Source: Amaurobius ferox
Taxonomy: Eukaryota; Arthropoda; Arachnida; Araneae; Amaurobiidae
DNA length: 64,000 nt
NCBI GenBank assembly: GCA_951213105.1
Contig: OX578134.1
Span: 144,133,880-144,197,879 of the forward strand
Direction: 5' to 3'
Shown here: one piece after another, positions 49,158 to 61,418 of the stretch
Layout of the letters: every line of letters begins with the position of its first letter
How positions within the stretch are numbered: the stretch's first letter is position 1
The notes under the pieces: generated by a model
What the model was told of the DNA's origin: nothing
Database searches by the model: none
Seen by the model: only the letters and a program-made list of their open reading frames with translations
Made by a program: the position numbers and the translations under genes

Positions 49158-50486
49158 CAGTATTGTGGCAATTAATTGAGAAATGTCATTTTTTTTCGTT
49201 TTATCACTCGTAAGCTTAGGAAGAAGCACTCCAAATTAGCTCAGAGCTTCAAATTGCAGTTATTAGCAAAGTAGCAGGTGTTCGTATGCACCTGGTAAGT
49301 AGCAGGTGTTCAAATTCCTCCGCCAGGTGGCAGGTGTTCCGCAGTGGTAGTTTCTCAGTTGTTGCGGGGCTCATTAGCGGCATGGATATCAGCGCGGAAA
49401 CACGTGCTAAAGTGATTGCGCTTTGAGAACACACTTCTGAGACGTTCGTGGAAATAGGTAAAATATGTGGAGTGAGTACAACAAGTGTCGGGAGGATCTG
49501 GAAGCGGTTTCAGGAAACAAGAAATGCTGGAACCAACCGCTTTGGAAGATGCGGCCGAAAAAGATCAACTTCGACTCGTGACGACAAAACTTTACATCGA
49601 ATGAGTGTTAAAAATCCTCGATTAACCAGTTTTGACCTGTCTAAGTCCATGGTGGCAGCTGGTGTTGATATTGCACCTTCAACAGTGCGATACAGGCTGT
49701 TAGAACGCGGACGGAGAGCACGTCGACCGTACAAGAAGCAGCTTCTGACGCTTCGCATGAAGAAAAAAAGGTTGGAATGGGCACGGAAATACAAAACATG
49801 GACTGAGAAGGACTGGGAGAAAGTTCTCTTTTCTGACGAAACACATTTTGTGGTTCAGGGATTTAGATCTATGTTCGTGAGAAGGAGCCAAAGAGAACCT
49901 CTCAATCAGCACCACATCAATCAAGCACCCAAGCATCCGCCCAAAAAGATGTTTTGGGGTAGTTTCAGCGTTTTGGGGACAGAATCTCTTGTTCCCGTAG
50001 AGGGAATGATGAACAGTGCCAGTTACGAAGTCATATTGACCCGAAAAGAGCTTCCAACCATGGCTAAACTGTGGCCGAACGGAGATTGCGTTTTCCAACA
50101 AGACAGCGCGCCATGTCACACTTCGAAGCGAATCAAAAATTTCTGCTCAAAAAAAAAATATTACCGTACTGGATTGGCCCGGGAATTCACCAGACTTGAA
50201 TCCCATAGAAAATTTGTGGGCTATTGTCAAAAAACGGCTTCACAAATTTGACTGTACGACGATGGACAAGCTAATTTCGGCCGTTATTGATATATGGTTC
50301 AGAGACGTTGAAATTAAAACTACATGTGCTAGTCTAGTACATTCCATGCCGAAACGTGTCTGTGATGTTATAAAATCTCGGGGAGGTCATATCACTTATT
50401 AGTTTTAAATGTATCCATAGAAAACTTGAATAAAACTGAATTTTATAAAAAAAAACTGCATTTCTCAATTAATTGCCACAATACGG
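49158..50486 (+). mobile_element. Tc1-like transposon with perfect terminal repeats, nested in repeat C
   Basis: The terminal inverted repeat CAGTATTGTGGCAATTAATT continues GAGAAATG. It is 28 bp long and differs from the other end (read inward, CCGTATTGTGG...) at one base. TA flanks both ends (49156-49157 and 50487-50488). Length is 1,329 bp, close to the family norm of 1.3-1.7 kb. Near-identical ends point to recent insertion. Confidence 0.93.
49382..50402 (+). pseudogene. Tc1-like transposase (DD34E), one stop and one frameshift
   Basis: The reading begins MDISAETRAKVIAL at 49382 and meets TGA at 49424-49426. It continues HTSETFVEIGKICGVSTTSV (helix-turn-helix, paired-like region) from 49427. 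A second DNA-binding part (RLTSFDLSKSMVAAG) and the basic RGRRARRPYKK follow. Catalytic residues are the D of FSDETHF (about 49837), the D of FQQDSAPCHTS (about 50103) and the E of SPDLNPIENLW (about 50205). An A-run at 50149-50158 breaks the frame just before ITVLDWPGN. The protein then ends DVIKSRGGHITY and TAG at 50400-50402. The TGA could come from CGA by CpG decay. Two lesions in an otherwise full frame suggest recent death. Confidence 0.92.
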
Positions 50487-50750
50487 TATTATACTTAAAT
50501 ATTTAAATCTGTATCGAAATATATATCATCTGATTCTCTATGCAAAATCAATGAAAATTTCATTCATACAACTTGTATTCCAGACTCCAGAGCTAAATAA
50601 TTTTGTGTGAAATATACTCAGCAATTCTTATGTAACTCACCCTACAATCGATTGAGATATTTGCATTCCGCATAAGTTAAAATTAGGCTTCGTTAAAGAA
50701 ATAATAAAAGTTTAGGGATCATTTAAAATCACAACTATTGTAATTGCATA
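50487..50750 (-). repeat. Dispersed repeat C, inverted copy 4, remainder
   Basis: This is the reverse complement of the C module: CAGCAATTCTTATGTAACTC and AGCTAAATAATTTTGTGT match AGAATTGCTG and CAAAATCATTTAGCTC of copy 1. Together with 49022-49157 it frames the Tc1 insertion. Confidence 0.7.
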
Positions 50751-50775
50751 GGCACGGAATTTAGATACACAGATA

Positions 50776-50776
<1 letters not shown>

Positions 50777-50809
<33 letters not shown>

Positions 50810-50810
50810 A
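50777..50810. repeat. (TA)n(TG)n microsatellite
   Basis: A TA run followed by a TG run, at the start of an A-repeat copy. Confidence 0.9.
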
Positions 50811-51631
50811 TTCAAAGTATTGAAATCGTGCCGAAGATCGGAACTCGAATTTTTGAATGATCTACACGTTTTGGGACTTCTAGAACACGAAAACACTATT
50901 TTTAGGGATACGTCTATGTGTGTAAAGGTGTATCTGTGTGTGTGTCTGTGAGGATATTGTATCCACTCTAACTGAAAAATTAATGGACCGAATTTCATAA
51001 AATTTGGTAGGTATGTTTTTTGTGGGAAAACCTGATGTTCATTAGATTATAGTACGATTCGTAATAAAAGAATCTGCCTTCTTTGCGAAATGGACGGCAG
51101 AAATTGCCTTTATCCACTCTAGCTAAAAACTAATGGAACAAATTTAACAAAATTTGGTGTATAATATTTCAATAACCTACAATTGATTTATATGCCAAAT
51201 TTAACAAAATTTGGTATATAAATCATTTGTAGGTTATTCTAGTACGATTCGGGAAAAAGGAACGGGCTATTTTTGCGAAATGGCCAGCAAAAATCGTTAA
51301 ATATAAAAATAAAAGACTACGTCTGCTCAATTATATCAATTAAATTCCTATTTTATACGTGATTTTTGACAACAAAAATAACAATACTAACCCCATTACT
51401 CTAGGACTAGCCGTTCTTGAGATATTTTAGTTTTTTTTGCGTTTTCGCTACGCCTCCTTTGACAATAAGTCCATCTATCAAATGAGAAAGAAATTTAAGT
51501 TTAACGTTCTAATTCAATGTCATTTAAAATACTTATGGCTGCTATTTTGTGCAGATGAACTCAAATTATTATTGAAGAAATAAAGAGAACTTGAATATGA
51601 GTCTGCAGGGAAAGACATGTGCTGCCCACAT
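50811..51631 (+). repeat. Dispersed repeat A, long variant, second copy
   Basis: AAGTATTGAAATCGTGCCGA, the TGTG-rich tract, tandem AATTTGGTA units and the final GTCTGCAGGGAAAGACATGT (motif core 51616-51631) match 18911-19905. It meets inverted repeat B at the shared end motif. Confidence 0.75.
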
Positions 51632-52424
51632 CAGAATTTTTAACTATATTACAATAATGATTTATGGAAGTGAACGGGGATTAATTGCAGGCCATTTCGA
51701 AAAAAATGTATGATCTATATTTAAGGATCCACCAAAATTTTGTATCATAAATTGTTCAATAAATATAAGCTGTGTACCAAATTTTAACTCTCTAGGACGT
51801 AGGAAAGTGCATTAAAAATGCCATCAAATAAGTATATCATGAAGAGTTATATAAAATTAAAAAAAATTGAAAAACTGTTATCTACCAAATTTATTTTTAA
51901 ATGTGAAGCCTCTCTCATATACAAAACGATTAAACTCTTCAAAAGACATTTATTATATAATAAATCTCCTTTTTCTTTCTGGGGGATATTCCAAAAGTCA
52001 GAATTTAATTGAATTTGTTTTTTCCCTATATTAAATAGTTTTTATTAAGAAACTGCTTAACATATTTTACTGAATTTTTTTTTATATATTTTATGGGATA
52101 ATGTGAATATTTCCTAAAACTTTCGAAGCAATTTGTGAATTTTAAATTTGCTTAAAAATGTTTGAAAAATCAGATCCCATAGGGTTCAATGTATTTCATT
52201 TTTTCAACCCGGGTTCAATAAAAAACTAATTGGGTGATATTATTTATTTATATTCCCATAGGTTCCACAGACCGTCTGAAAAACATACTAAAATTTCATT
52301 TTGATAAAGTCATTTTTACGGCAGTTATCGTGCTAACGGACAGACAGAATGAACAAAGTCATAAACACTTTTCAACTATGTTGTAAATTGTTAAAAATGT
52401 TATGTAGGCAGCACATGACTTTCG
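51611..52424 (-). repeat. Dispersed repeat B, inverted copy with both ends
   Basis: It runs from AAAGACATGTGCTGCCCACA (51611) to TATGTAGGCAGCACATGACT (ends 52424), so the end motif is present in inverted orientation at both ends. This is the only B copy here with both. The hairpin AACACTTTTCAACTATGTTG lies near 52370. The frame at 51818-52012 is a by-product. Confidence 0.8.
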
Positions 52425-55422
52425 CTACACAATGCGACGACTTTTACTTCTTTCGTAGCGTAAAAATGGTGTTTATTTTCCACCGAAAAATTATTTTGTA
52501 ATTGGAGTATCAACACACAAATTAAAAGTCGGCCTTTTGGCACATCAACGAGCACACAAAATGTAAAGGGAAAATTATTGACTCTTATTCAGTGATACTA
52601 AAAACTTACAGCTGGACATCATATTTAAGAGACATGCACAATCACACACTGGCAAAAAATGGCTAATTATTTATCAGTGATACCCAAATATTGTATATGT
52701 TCATAAAATCTGAGACACACACATACACCATAAAAGCTAACATACTTAATCTGAAAAGTAAATTATTGGGCATTGACTGCAATATTTAGCTTTTAAATTA
52801 TAATATAAATTTATGTAGCATCCACAGTTTATAGCATAAAAGTTACAAATAAAATTCATTTAATTTTTTATGCGAGAGACTTAGGAGGGGATGTGTAACC
52901 TAGCAATGTTTGCCAAGATATCAAAAAGATCTACGGTCGACCCAGTTGTTACAATATAGGACTGGTACGTGCCCTGTGTGCATTTTTACTGCACTAGAGA
53001 GCACTTGCTTTGACTTTGGGTACTTGACACTAGGGAGCGATTTGTCGCCTCCGTGTCTCCTCTGGAGTTGATTTACAGGAGTGCTACTTTCAACACATTC
53101 AGTCTTTTTATGTTTCGTCACATCGAACGTTATTTCTTTTTCTGCTTCTCGTCCTTTTATCTTGAACATTCCTTCAAATTTGCTTGATCTCCTTTTCGAT
53201 CAGTTTTCTTAATTTTTTTTTATTTTGCTTCAGTGAAACGCGCCTTCCTTGTGACCCTATTATCTTGATTGTTCTTGGTTTGCATGATGGCGTAGGGCCG
53301 GTCCTGATTGGATTTCAGCTTTTTGGCGTAGATTCTTCGGAGCAGGCTCGAAAGCGTGGGTTACGTCCATGTAGACAATAGACCCTCCAACCTGTTGATA
53401 TCATTGAAAATTGGTGAATTTATGGGTAGTAAATATCGTTCAAGTGTAATGTCAAATATGCTGTCTATTCGTCTGAATATTTTTAGTTTGTTTCACACCA
53501 TGCCGTATTACTACAAACATACAGTGCTTTACTTGGTTTCCCAGTATTCTAAATAGCATTGCTATTCCAAACATTCTAATAAGTAAAGTATCCTAAAATG
53601 CAGTATAAGAATCTATGTACTCACTATTCCAAATTATCTTCACGTGCAGATGTGAAGAATAATACATCCAGGTCCATTTAGAAAATAAATTTACAACAAA
53701 ATATGAAAATGGATCAATATATGCCGAAATAAATGCGCCGTGAAATTGAATCAACATGTGTCAAAAGGAAATCGTTAAAATGATAGTAGAAGATATCTTC
53801 GTACCATTTTATACTTTTTTGAAAATTAGCTAAACACAATATATGACTCTGTAAAGGCTTTCGCCCAAAATAAAACATATAACTTAAAAAATTGAAAATA
53901 TCAATAATCCATCTAATCTTTTAAAGTCGTAATTGCTATAATCTATTCAAAAATAAATGACAAAAAACACTTATTTTTTATATATTTCTCAATTATTTAA
54001 ATCGGAAAAGATTTCATAAAACCGTCCGCTGCGTAACATCATTGGTACAATGTTTCAAATCTCTCTCGTGAAATATTTCAAATTGTTTCACTAGTATATC
54101 AGATTATCCGCAATCATCCAAGCTGTTGATGAACCCATCTCATACGACACTGAAAGGATAAATCTCTCCTGAATGAGATGGCGGTGACACTTTGAACAAC
54201 CGAAATGATCGTAAAAGCTTTAAAATATATCAGTGCACACATTACAGATATTAGCAGTAACGTCAGGGAATGTATCGCCTTGCCAATTTCTGAGATTTAA
54301 TGTGTTTAACAATATATTAATTCATGTATCAAATACGCTTAAAATGTAAAATATATAATTCCCCTTTTAATAGAAAAACAATTTCGAGAAAATAAGATAA
54401 GAATATTATTGAGAGAAGGTTGAGATTGAAGGCGTAAATAAGCATTTTTAGCTAACTTTTAGCTCTCTATGAAGGGGAATTGAGGACTGTCCTCTACTCG
54501 TCCTTTGTAAAGTCAACATTGTAAAAGAAAATTGTACTATATAACTGTATATGTACCGGAAGCAGAGTAACCAGTCTATATACCGTAATGTTATAGTTCA
54601 TACAGTAATTGACAAATCACTGTATACATACCGCAAATTAGTTTACCGTAAATTAACCAAGACGTATGGTATTTAAAATCAAGATCTAACATAATTAGGG
54701 GCTGAGATATTATTAAATTAGTTAAATTCTTAAATTTGGGAGCTTTTTACAAGTTTATAGGCTAGGGTGTGCAAATAGACCCCAATTCATCTACTCTCTA
54801 AATTAAACACATAAACACGCCTAATTTAAACTACCGCAAAAAACCAAAGTCCTTATCATAAAATAATAAAAATAAAATCTTATAATAGTCTTCAAATTAT
54901 TAATTATGCAAGATCCTTGCTCTTCATCCGAGCGGTGGTACATCTTGCTGTTTTCAATACATTTGATTAATTCGTTATTAATATTTTTGTAAATATGTTG
55001 CTTTTTTATGTGTAAGTGCTACACATTTAATTTATAAATACGTTTTTCTTCTACCGTTTGAGTCACCATCCTGTGGCTTAACTTTCAAAGTTCCGGTACT
55101 TCAATATTTATATTTTCATTATGTTGCTTAGTACAGTCTATTGTACACTTCAAATGAAGACTATATCATAATTGTTATTTGCATTTCTATTTATATACAA
55201 GTTCACAACATTACATTAAACTATACACAATTCATTACCTTGATTTCTCATTTTCACAGACGTAAATAATTTTTCGACAATTTTTTAGATGTATATATTT
55301 CTTATTTGTTACAATAATTAACATGTTATATATTTTTGTGTGTATAAATCATGGTTATTTAGAACCCCATATTTATATCATATTACATCGCGGCATTTAA
55401 AATATCAAATATATCAAATATA
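52425..55422. other. AT-rich stretch with one unidentified open frame
   Basis: Around 52921-53400 the sequence is richer in GC. A minus-strand frame (52921-53169) reads ESSTPVNQLQRRHGGDKSLP and on to YCNNWVDRRSF. Neighbouring frames read KLKSNQDRPYAIMQTKNNQD. This looks like a decayed coding relic, perhaps of a retroelement, but I recognise no family. The remainder shows nothing. Confidence 0.35.
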
Positions 55423-55507
55423 TCCTGGTCACGGCACCAATTCGCGCGGCGACATCATGTCATAAGGTAAAATTGTCCTTATCAAAAATTACCAGTATAG
55501 GACTTAC

Positions 55508-56270
55508 CTATGATGCCGCCACTAAGGGTGGAGCATGTAAGCTCCCGGTTCTCAAGCTCAGAATACGAACACACAAAACATAAAGAAATACACATGCTGA
55601 ATTGCTCAATTTATTTTAATATTTTACTTAATAGATATCTATTGTATCTGGAGTAACTATGCTATAATTAAATCAATTATTAAAAGACACATAATACTGA
55701 CAATATCACATTAATATATATATATATATTTACACACATAATAACTTTGACTTAAATTTCTTAAAAACAGTTTCCTTCAAACAATCGATAAAGAATAGTT
55801 CTTATAGTTCAATATTACGAACTCGTTCATATGGTCTACTCATACGAACTGGTAGTCAATTAATTTAATAATCGTTAAAGGTGTGCCTTCCGTGCTAATA
55901 GTGACAATTGAAAGTTGGTTACCTTTTCTCTTTGTGTTACGTGCATATTCGTGCTATTTCAATGATGTAGGAAAACCGTTACACATCTAACTGCACTCGC
56001 TACAATTTTGTTGCTCACATTCTATAGATACTTTTCACAAACCCAAGAAACATGATGCTGACTCGTTCGAAAGTTTTACGTCGACTGGAGTTTTTTTGAA
56101 TACGGCATTGGGGCGCTTTTTCTTTCCCCCATTCATTCCCTACCACATCTACCATTCGCTGTTGCTGCAGACGGGGATGACCACTGTTTATATATGCATT
56201 TGTTGTGATTGGCTCCCTCTGCAGCATTTAGATAGTTCATTATTTTGGTTGGCATTTGTAATTGGGGTGG
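55508..56270 (-). promoter_or_regulatory. Candidate minus-strand promoter and 5' exon
   Basis: On the minus strand a CCAAT box (56208-56212) precedes TATATAAA (56187-56194) by 13 bases. A second CCAAT beside a CCACCCC word lies at 56261-56270. Transcription from about 56160 would reach a strong donor CATAG|GTAAGT (exon end 55508). The promoter block is richer in GC than its flanks. Just beyond the donor lies TTGGTGCCGTGACCAGGA (minus, 55423-55441), which resembles the primer-binding region of some LTR elements. So a retroelement promoter is an alternative to a cellular one. Confidence 0.35.
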
Positions 56271-56534
56271 AAACATGTAATACAAATATTGTGTTACATA
56301 ATGCTACTTGGCATGCGCAATAACGCAAATAATGTTTCACATTTTCAATATATGCAAATAAATACCATTTGTGTTATAGCGCCGTCTATAGGTAAATTTT
56401 GATACTAAAATTTTTGATTTAATAAATGTCAAGCGCATCATTTGAATTATCTGTATTTCAAATTTTATCTCATTTGGACCAATGGAACGCATTCTAGAGT
56501 CCTTTGAAGTAGGAAACTTATTTCTTGTTAACCC

Positions 56535-56539
<5 letters not shown>

Positions 56540-56598
<59 letters not shown>
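56540..56598. repeat. (TA)n microsatellite
   Basis: A pure TA run. Confidence 0.95.
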
Positions 56599-56601
<3 letters not shown>

Positions 56602-56730
56602 GAAATACCAAGCATATAAACTAGTAAAATTAACGATACAAATGTATATAATAAATGTATAATTACAATTACATCTGCTGTTTGTTATGGATGCACTTCT
56701 ATTTATCTTCAAATATTCTAATTTATTTCA

Positions 56731-56734
<4 letters not shown>

Positions 56735-56794
<60 letters not shown>
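56735..56794. repeat. (TA)n microsatellite
   Basis: A pure TA run about 140 bases beyond the previous one. Confidence 0.95.
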
Positions 56795-56797
<3 letters not shown>

Positions 56798-59129
56798 GTA
56801 ACTCATATTACAATAAAATTGAAAATATTTGTGTATTAATTCAAGTGATTGTTATATCAAACTTTCACTAAACTAAGTCCATACTTTGACACGGCTAATT
56901 ACACCTAGTATTTGTTCACCTGTTCAAAAGGCCCGTTAGAGCAGATCCAAATTATACGTTTCCTGTATCTAATATCGCTGCCAGGTACATTAACAGTCTT
57001 GTGAATGTCGATAACGACTAATGATGCATTCAGTGTTCAAATTTGAGGATACAATAAATCGTGTGATTAGATTATAGCATCTGATAATTATGCCAATAGC
57101 ATTTAAAGTTACATATGCCAATGCCTATTTAGAGTTAGTTTTGCTTAAACTGTATATCATCACATAATTTTCTCAGAAATTGTTTTTAAAACTGCTTAAT
57201 TTATATGAATCCTGGAATCATAACGTGGGATAACGAGAGGACTGAAGTACCTTAAGCAGAAACGGGACATTTTTTCTAGACCATTATTCTTCAAACTTTT
57301 TTGATCGTGAAACCCTTTACGAAATACAATTTGATATTGAAAGATAAAATGGTTAAGGTATTTTTATTGAAGTGAAGTAAGTTCCGAGTGTGATATCCTA
57401 CCACCGACTCAAATATGATTGTTTGCGAAAGTTTCATGTTCCACCAATTCAAAAAAAAAATTGCACAAAGTTCGAATTAATCTTGTTTCAAGCCCAAATT
57501 TTACGACGAAGTCCGAATTTTAAATTTCTATGTATGTACCTAGATACTTGAAGTCAATGGGTAAATAGTGTTAAGTCTATTGTCGTATCGACTTTTGGAA
57601 CATCATCTCAATTTCCTGCATTTCAGAGCCATTTTATCGAAAGTATTTTTCTTTCCGTAGGTTAACATGAGGAAACGCAGTTCTGTTTTAATGCGATGGA
57701 TTGTTGTCGCCAGCATTCGTCTAGACGTGTCGTATGTCGTGGCTTTAATTACGGTATGTCACTGATGCAGATGTTGTTTAAGCCAGTGGGGGCTTGATTT
57801 GTGTATGAAGTATGGACTGTTAGGATGACGTTCGTGGCATTTAATATTGAATTGATGTGTAGTGTGGACTGCCGAAAGGTCACAGTGTTTTTCTACGATG
57901 GGTGGTAGAGTTTGCGTGGATTGATAAAAAGGTGAATATAATAAAAATCGGAAAGTTATGATCAAACAGTAGAACTCGCTTGGAACCGTAGGGAAATTAA
58001 TAACTACCTGAATGTTTGGAGGAGAAACCAAAAATCCCAAAGGATTTAGTATGTTCCAGCGTAATAATGTCAGTTTTTTAGCTTTTGGCCATGCAGGGCC
58101 ATCGAGTGTGCTAATAGCTGTTAGAGCTAAAATCGATCAAGTGTTTTCACTAGTATTCTGACATCTCTATGTGCCGGAGTCCCTTTGGATTAATTAAGCA
58201 ACGGAGTGCCATACCAAATACGCGATGATAAATATTAAGGCGTTCGATAGGCAGATTTTACATCATCCCCTCTCCTTCGATGCTTTTTATATGTCTCCGA
58301 ATACGTCGTCGTTTTATAAGTACATTTTTATGATCTGCGTCAACATGAGAAAATGTTAAATACTTTAGTCAAAGTGATGCTTATTATATGTTCATTGCTT
58401 GAGAATCTAGTTAATTTCTATTTGAATAAACATTTTGTTATTTAATTAACTTATTTTGCTTTTTCACAATATGTTATTTTATGTGTTGCTCCTTTCTCTT
58501 TAATATCGATCTATGGCTGACCAACCGATTCCTAGAATCGGTCAAGGAATGGGATCTGGTCAACATGATGCATAACGTTATAGGGTGGTATCTAAAATTC
58601 TGTACGATCACTATTACTCTTCTAAAATTTTACCTTTTAATTATATCTTGAATTAGACGGCAGTTGACGATCTTTCGCTTATTTTTGACCTGATATTATT
58701 TACGAGAATTACTTGAAAATGCAGGTATTTTAATATTACCAAAAAAATACACGCTTCATACTATCGAGAAAAATTATTTTGAAAAATGTTATCACGCCAA
58801 AAGAATGTTATATTTATTTGATGTATCTTTGGCAATTGTATAAGTCACTAGGCAGGCCTGCAAATTAATTTATTAAAATATTAATTAGTGATATTTAAGA
58901 TTTTGTGTTTCTCAGTTATTAAATATGTAGCTAGATGATACCTTACTTCGTTTCAGTTTCTGTTTGCAAGAGACAGATTAGTTTATTTTGAAAATACGAC
59001 GGAAAATTTTAACATTCTTGTTGTAAAATAAACTAATTAAAATTTTTAATATCAAAATCGGAGCTCGTTGGTATTAAATTATGCGTTCAAAACTTCACGC
59101 AAACCTCTATAGTACTGTTGCGGAACACA
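56795..59129. other. Unassigned stretch
   Basis: CCATTATTCTTCAAACTTTT at about 57281, then TGATCGTGAAACCC, resembles the ends of some hAT-type elements. I found no matching opposite end. Sequence at 57500-58300 is less AT-rich than its flanks but is closed by stops in all frames that I followed. Confidence 0.35.
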
Positions 59130-59141
59130 CTTTAAAAAACG

Positions 59142-59379
59142 GCCGACGTGGTTGTCGAGTGGTCAAGGCAAGCGTTTCCGTAGCAATCGCTCTACCGCCG
59201 CGTTGTGGGTTCGAGCCCCACGCAAGGCATGGATGTTTGTGTCGTGGGCGCAATGTGATCCGCCCCCTCTGGTGCGCCTGGGGCAATGTCAATGGACGGC
59301 TAATTGGTTCACACTCTGGCCGCTGTAATAAAGGCGAATGACGAAGGTCAAAGTGCCTGGCCATTTGAAAAAAAAAAAC
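59142..59379 (+). mobile_element. tRNA-derived SINE with target duplication
   Basis: CTTTAAAAAACG flanks the element at 59130-59141 and 59380-59391. The head GTTGTCGAGTGGTCAAGGC is a tRNA A-box region of the Ser/Leu type. GGGTTCGAGCCCC, about 65 bases on, is a good B box, so it has a pol III internal promoter. A tRNA-unrelated body of about 130 bases and an A-run tail follow. It is not a working tRNA gene, because no closed acceptor stem forms. GC-rich composition and clean boundaries suggest a young copy. The overlapping frames on both strands are spurious. Confidence 0.88.
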
Positions 59380-59391
59380 CTTTAAAAAACG

Positions 59392-59761
59392 TTGTTCTAG
59401 ACCATACGTGTGTCGTTGCATTGGTAATTGAGGTCTATTAAAACATATTACTAAGAATAAATTATTTTCTGACAACTGAATTGATATGGTGCAATTGTTT
59501 GTGAGTCTGACAGAATTTGTTCATTTTTTCACCCGATTTGCACTAATTTTCTTTATATTTTATATGTATAAGATATACTATTTTTTGTTAAAAATGCATT
59601 ATATGTAAAATAACTATCTCATGAGGTCACTAACACAACTGTCAGGTACAGTGAAACATCAATTAAATGCTCTACGAATTTTACAAAACAGCCGATTCTA
59701 TTCTTATAACACAGATTTACTTTCGAATTCAATGTAGTAGCTCGTATCGCATCAAAGTCTC
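59392..59761. other. AT-rich stretch, nothing recognised
   Basis: No feature was found between the two retroposon insertions. Confidence 0.4.
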
Positions 59762-59775
59762 CAACTGAGCGATGT

Positions 59776-59822
59776 TGTTGTTGTTGTTGTTGTTGAGACC
59801 CAGACCGTCCGACCTACCAGAA
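59776..59822 (-). mobile_element. 47-bp extreme 5'-truncated retroposon with (AAC)n tail
   Basis: CAACTGAGCGATGT occurs at 59762-59775 and 59823-59836, a perfect 14-bp duplication. Between them, on the minus strand, lie TTCTGGTAGGTCGGACGGTC, TGGGTCTC and an (AAC)n tail. The non-tail part matches the 3' end of the SINE at 38494-38762. The Asn run in minus-strand frames is just this tail. Confidence 0.85.
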
Positions 59823-59836
59823 CAACTGAGCGATGT

Positions 59837-61334
59837 GTCCTTTGTTGTACTCTCAGTAGAAACGTCCAGAAGGGCCTCGTATGTGGAATATTCGTTATTT
59901 TGAAAAGGTTCTCGAACATTCGAAAAGTTGCCATTAGTAGCCAAATTGACGATAAAAAGTCAAAACTGGGAGCCTTGAAAGGACAGTCCTGTTATGGCAT
60001 CCCTAGATCCATGCCATAGGAATAACTGTCTATACGGTGTTTATTTTCTTCTGGCTCTCAAAAGAGCGCCCAGTGAATGTAACAATTTCCATGTGTGGTA
60101 AGACAAGTGAAAACAAGGTGCCAGATATTAAAGTTCGAAATATATGTAAATAAATTGCTAAGTTGCCAGTCTCTTCATCTCATAGAACAGCTACACCGAA
60201 TTTCATGAAATGGTGCGTGTAGCTTTGGAATAGCCAAAATTCTGTCCATGTTTAGATTTTGTAGGAATAGGGTTTGGCGAGATATTAATAATAAACGAAT
60301 CTTCCATAAAGATAGCATTTTGCAGACAATATTCCTTTATGCAAATTTACTTAAAGAAAATTGTACCATGTTCTTAGCAAAGCATTTAAATCAAATATAT
60401 TTATAACTCAGGCTATTTTTATAAAAAAAAATATATCTGATATTAAAATAATGGAGAAGATACATTTTATCGGAAGATACATTTTATTTTAATTTTTGAT
60501 TGAGGGAAGAGCAAAAATAAGTTACGGCCTTCCAGTTTAAAGATTACGGGAATAATTAAAATTTTCAATTTCATATGCACTCTGTTTTGTTTATCAAAAG
60601 ACTTTTCAAACTCATATGTTGTGATAATCCAATTAGCTCATATTTTATGTTTAGCCAATTGATGAAACAAATTAAAAGTAGTACGGATATATCATTCAAT
60701 TCCATTTTAGAGCTTTCATTTTGGAATACATTGATCTTATTTCATATATTTTGTAAATTTGTTTACAAATGAGATTATGATGTTGAAAACTTCAGATTTG
60801 ACTGTGAAGATAATTTTGTGTAGCGAGGAAATATATTCTTGACATTTTTAGGATAATTTAATTAAGTATTTTAATAAAATGTGTTAAATAGCAATGTTAT
60901 TTAGAATACTGTAAGAATTACAGAGTTTTAAGTTTCTTTATATTTTATAATCCATACAAAGAAATAATATACTGCTACTTTTAAGTATTTTCGCATGTTT
61001 TATTTTGCAGTGTTCCAGTCTATCAATCAACAATTTCAAAAATAAAAACATTGTGCAGAATTTCATTGCAGTATTCAATTAGATATGTACGTCAATGTGC
61101 GATTGATGTTCTCTTAAAATAAGATTTTATTATTTGATATTTCATGATTTCAAAATTATCACAATAATCTCAAAATTGCCATAAAGATAGTGGTGCTAAA
61201 TTTTAACAGTTCAAAACAAAATTGCACAATTAAAAAAAATCAAGTTAATATGATGCTATAAACAACATTATTTTTGCTTAAAATTTACGATGTCCTTGAT
61301 GATATTGCACGAATACGATAAATACTATGTGCTT
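59837..61334. other. AT-rich stretch, nothing recognised
   Basis: Short frames such as 60575-60772 are AT-driven and show no domain. Confidence 0.4.
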
Positions 61335-61418
61335 TTCAACATACTGCAGATACACAACAACATTCAACATACTACAGATACACAACAGCATTCAACATAC
61401 TACAGATACACATCCAAA
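61335..61418 (+). repeat. 28-bp minisatellite, three units
   Basis: TTCAACATACT-CAGATACAC repeats at 61335, 61363 and 61391. Confidence 0.9.

Noticed and set aside
52921..53169. LTR or gene end at the TGTAACAACTGGGTCGACC word (minus)
   Set aside because: No second LTR, polypurine tract or recognisable pol end was found. The frame remains unidentified.
57281..57330. hAT-type transposon end
   Set aside because: The resemblance is limited to about 40 bases, and no inverted partner or 8-bp duplication was found.
59142..59230. A functional tRNA gene
   Set aside because: The A and B boxes are present but the acceptor stem does not close. The sequence continues into a SINE body with an A tail and target duplication.
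59729..59944. 71-codon minus-strand frame with a poly-Asn run
   Set aside because: The Asn run and the residues before it are the 47-bp retroposon insertion. Removing the insertion brings a stop soon after.
61335..61418. CRISPR-like array
   Set aside because: The three 28-bp units abut with no spacers, in animal DNA. It is a minisatellite.
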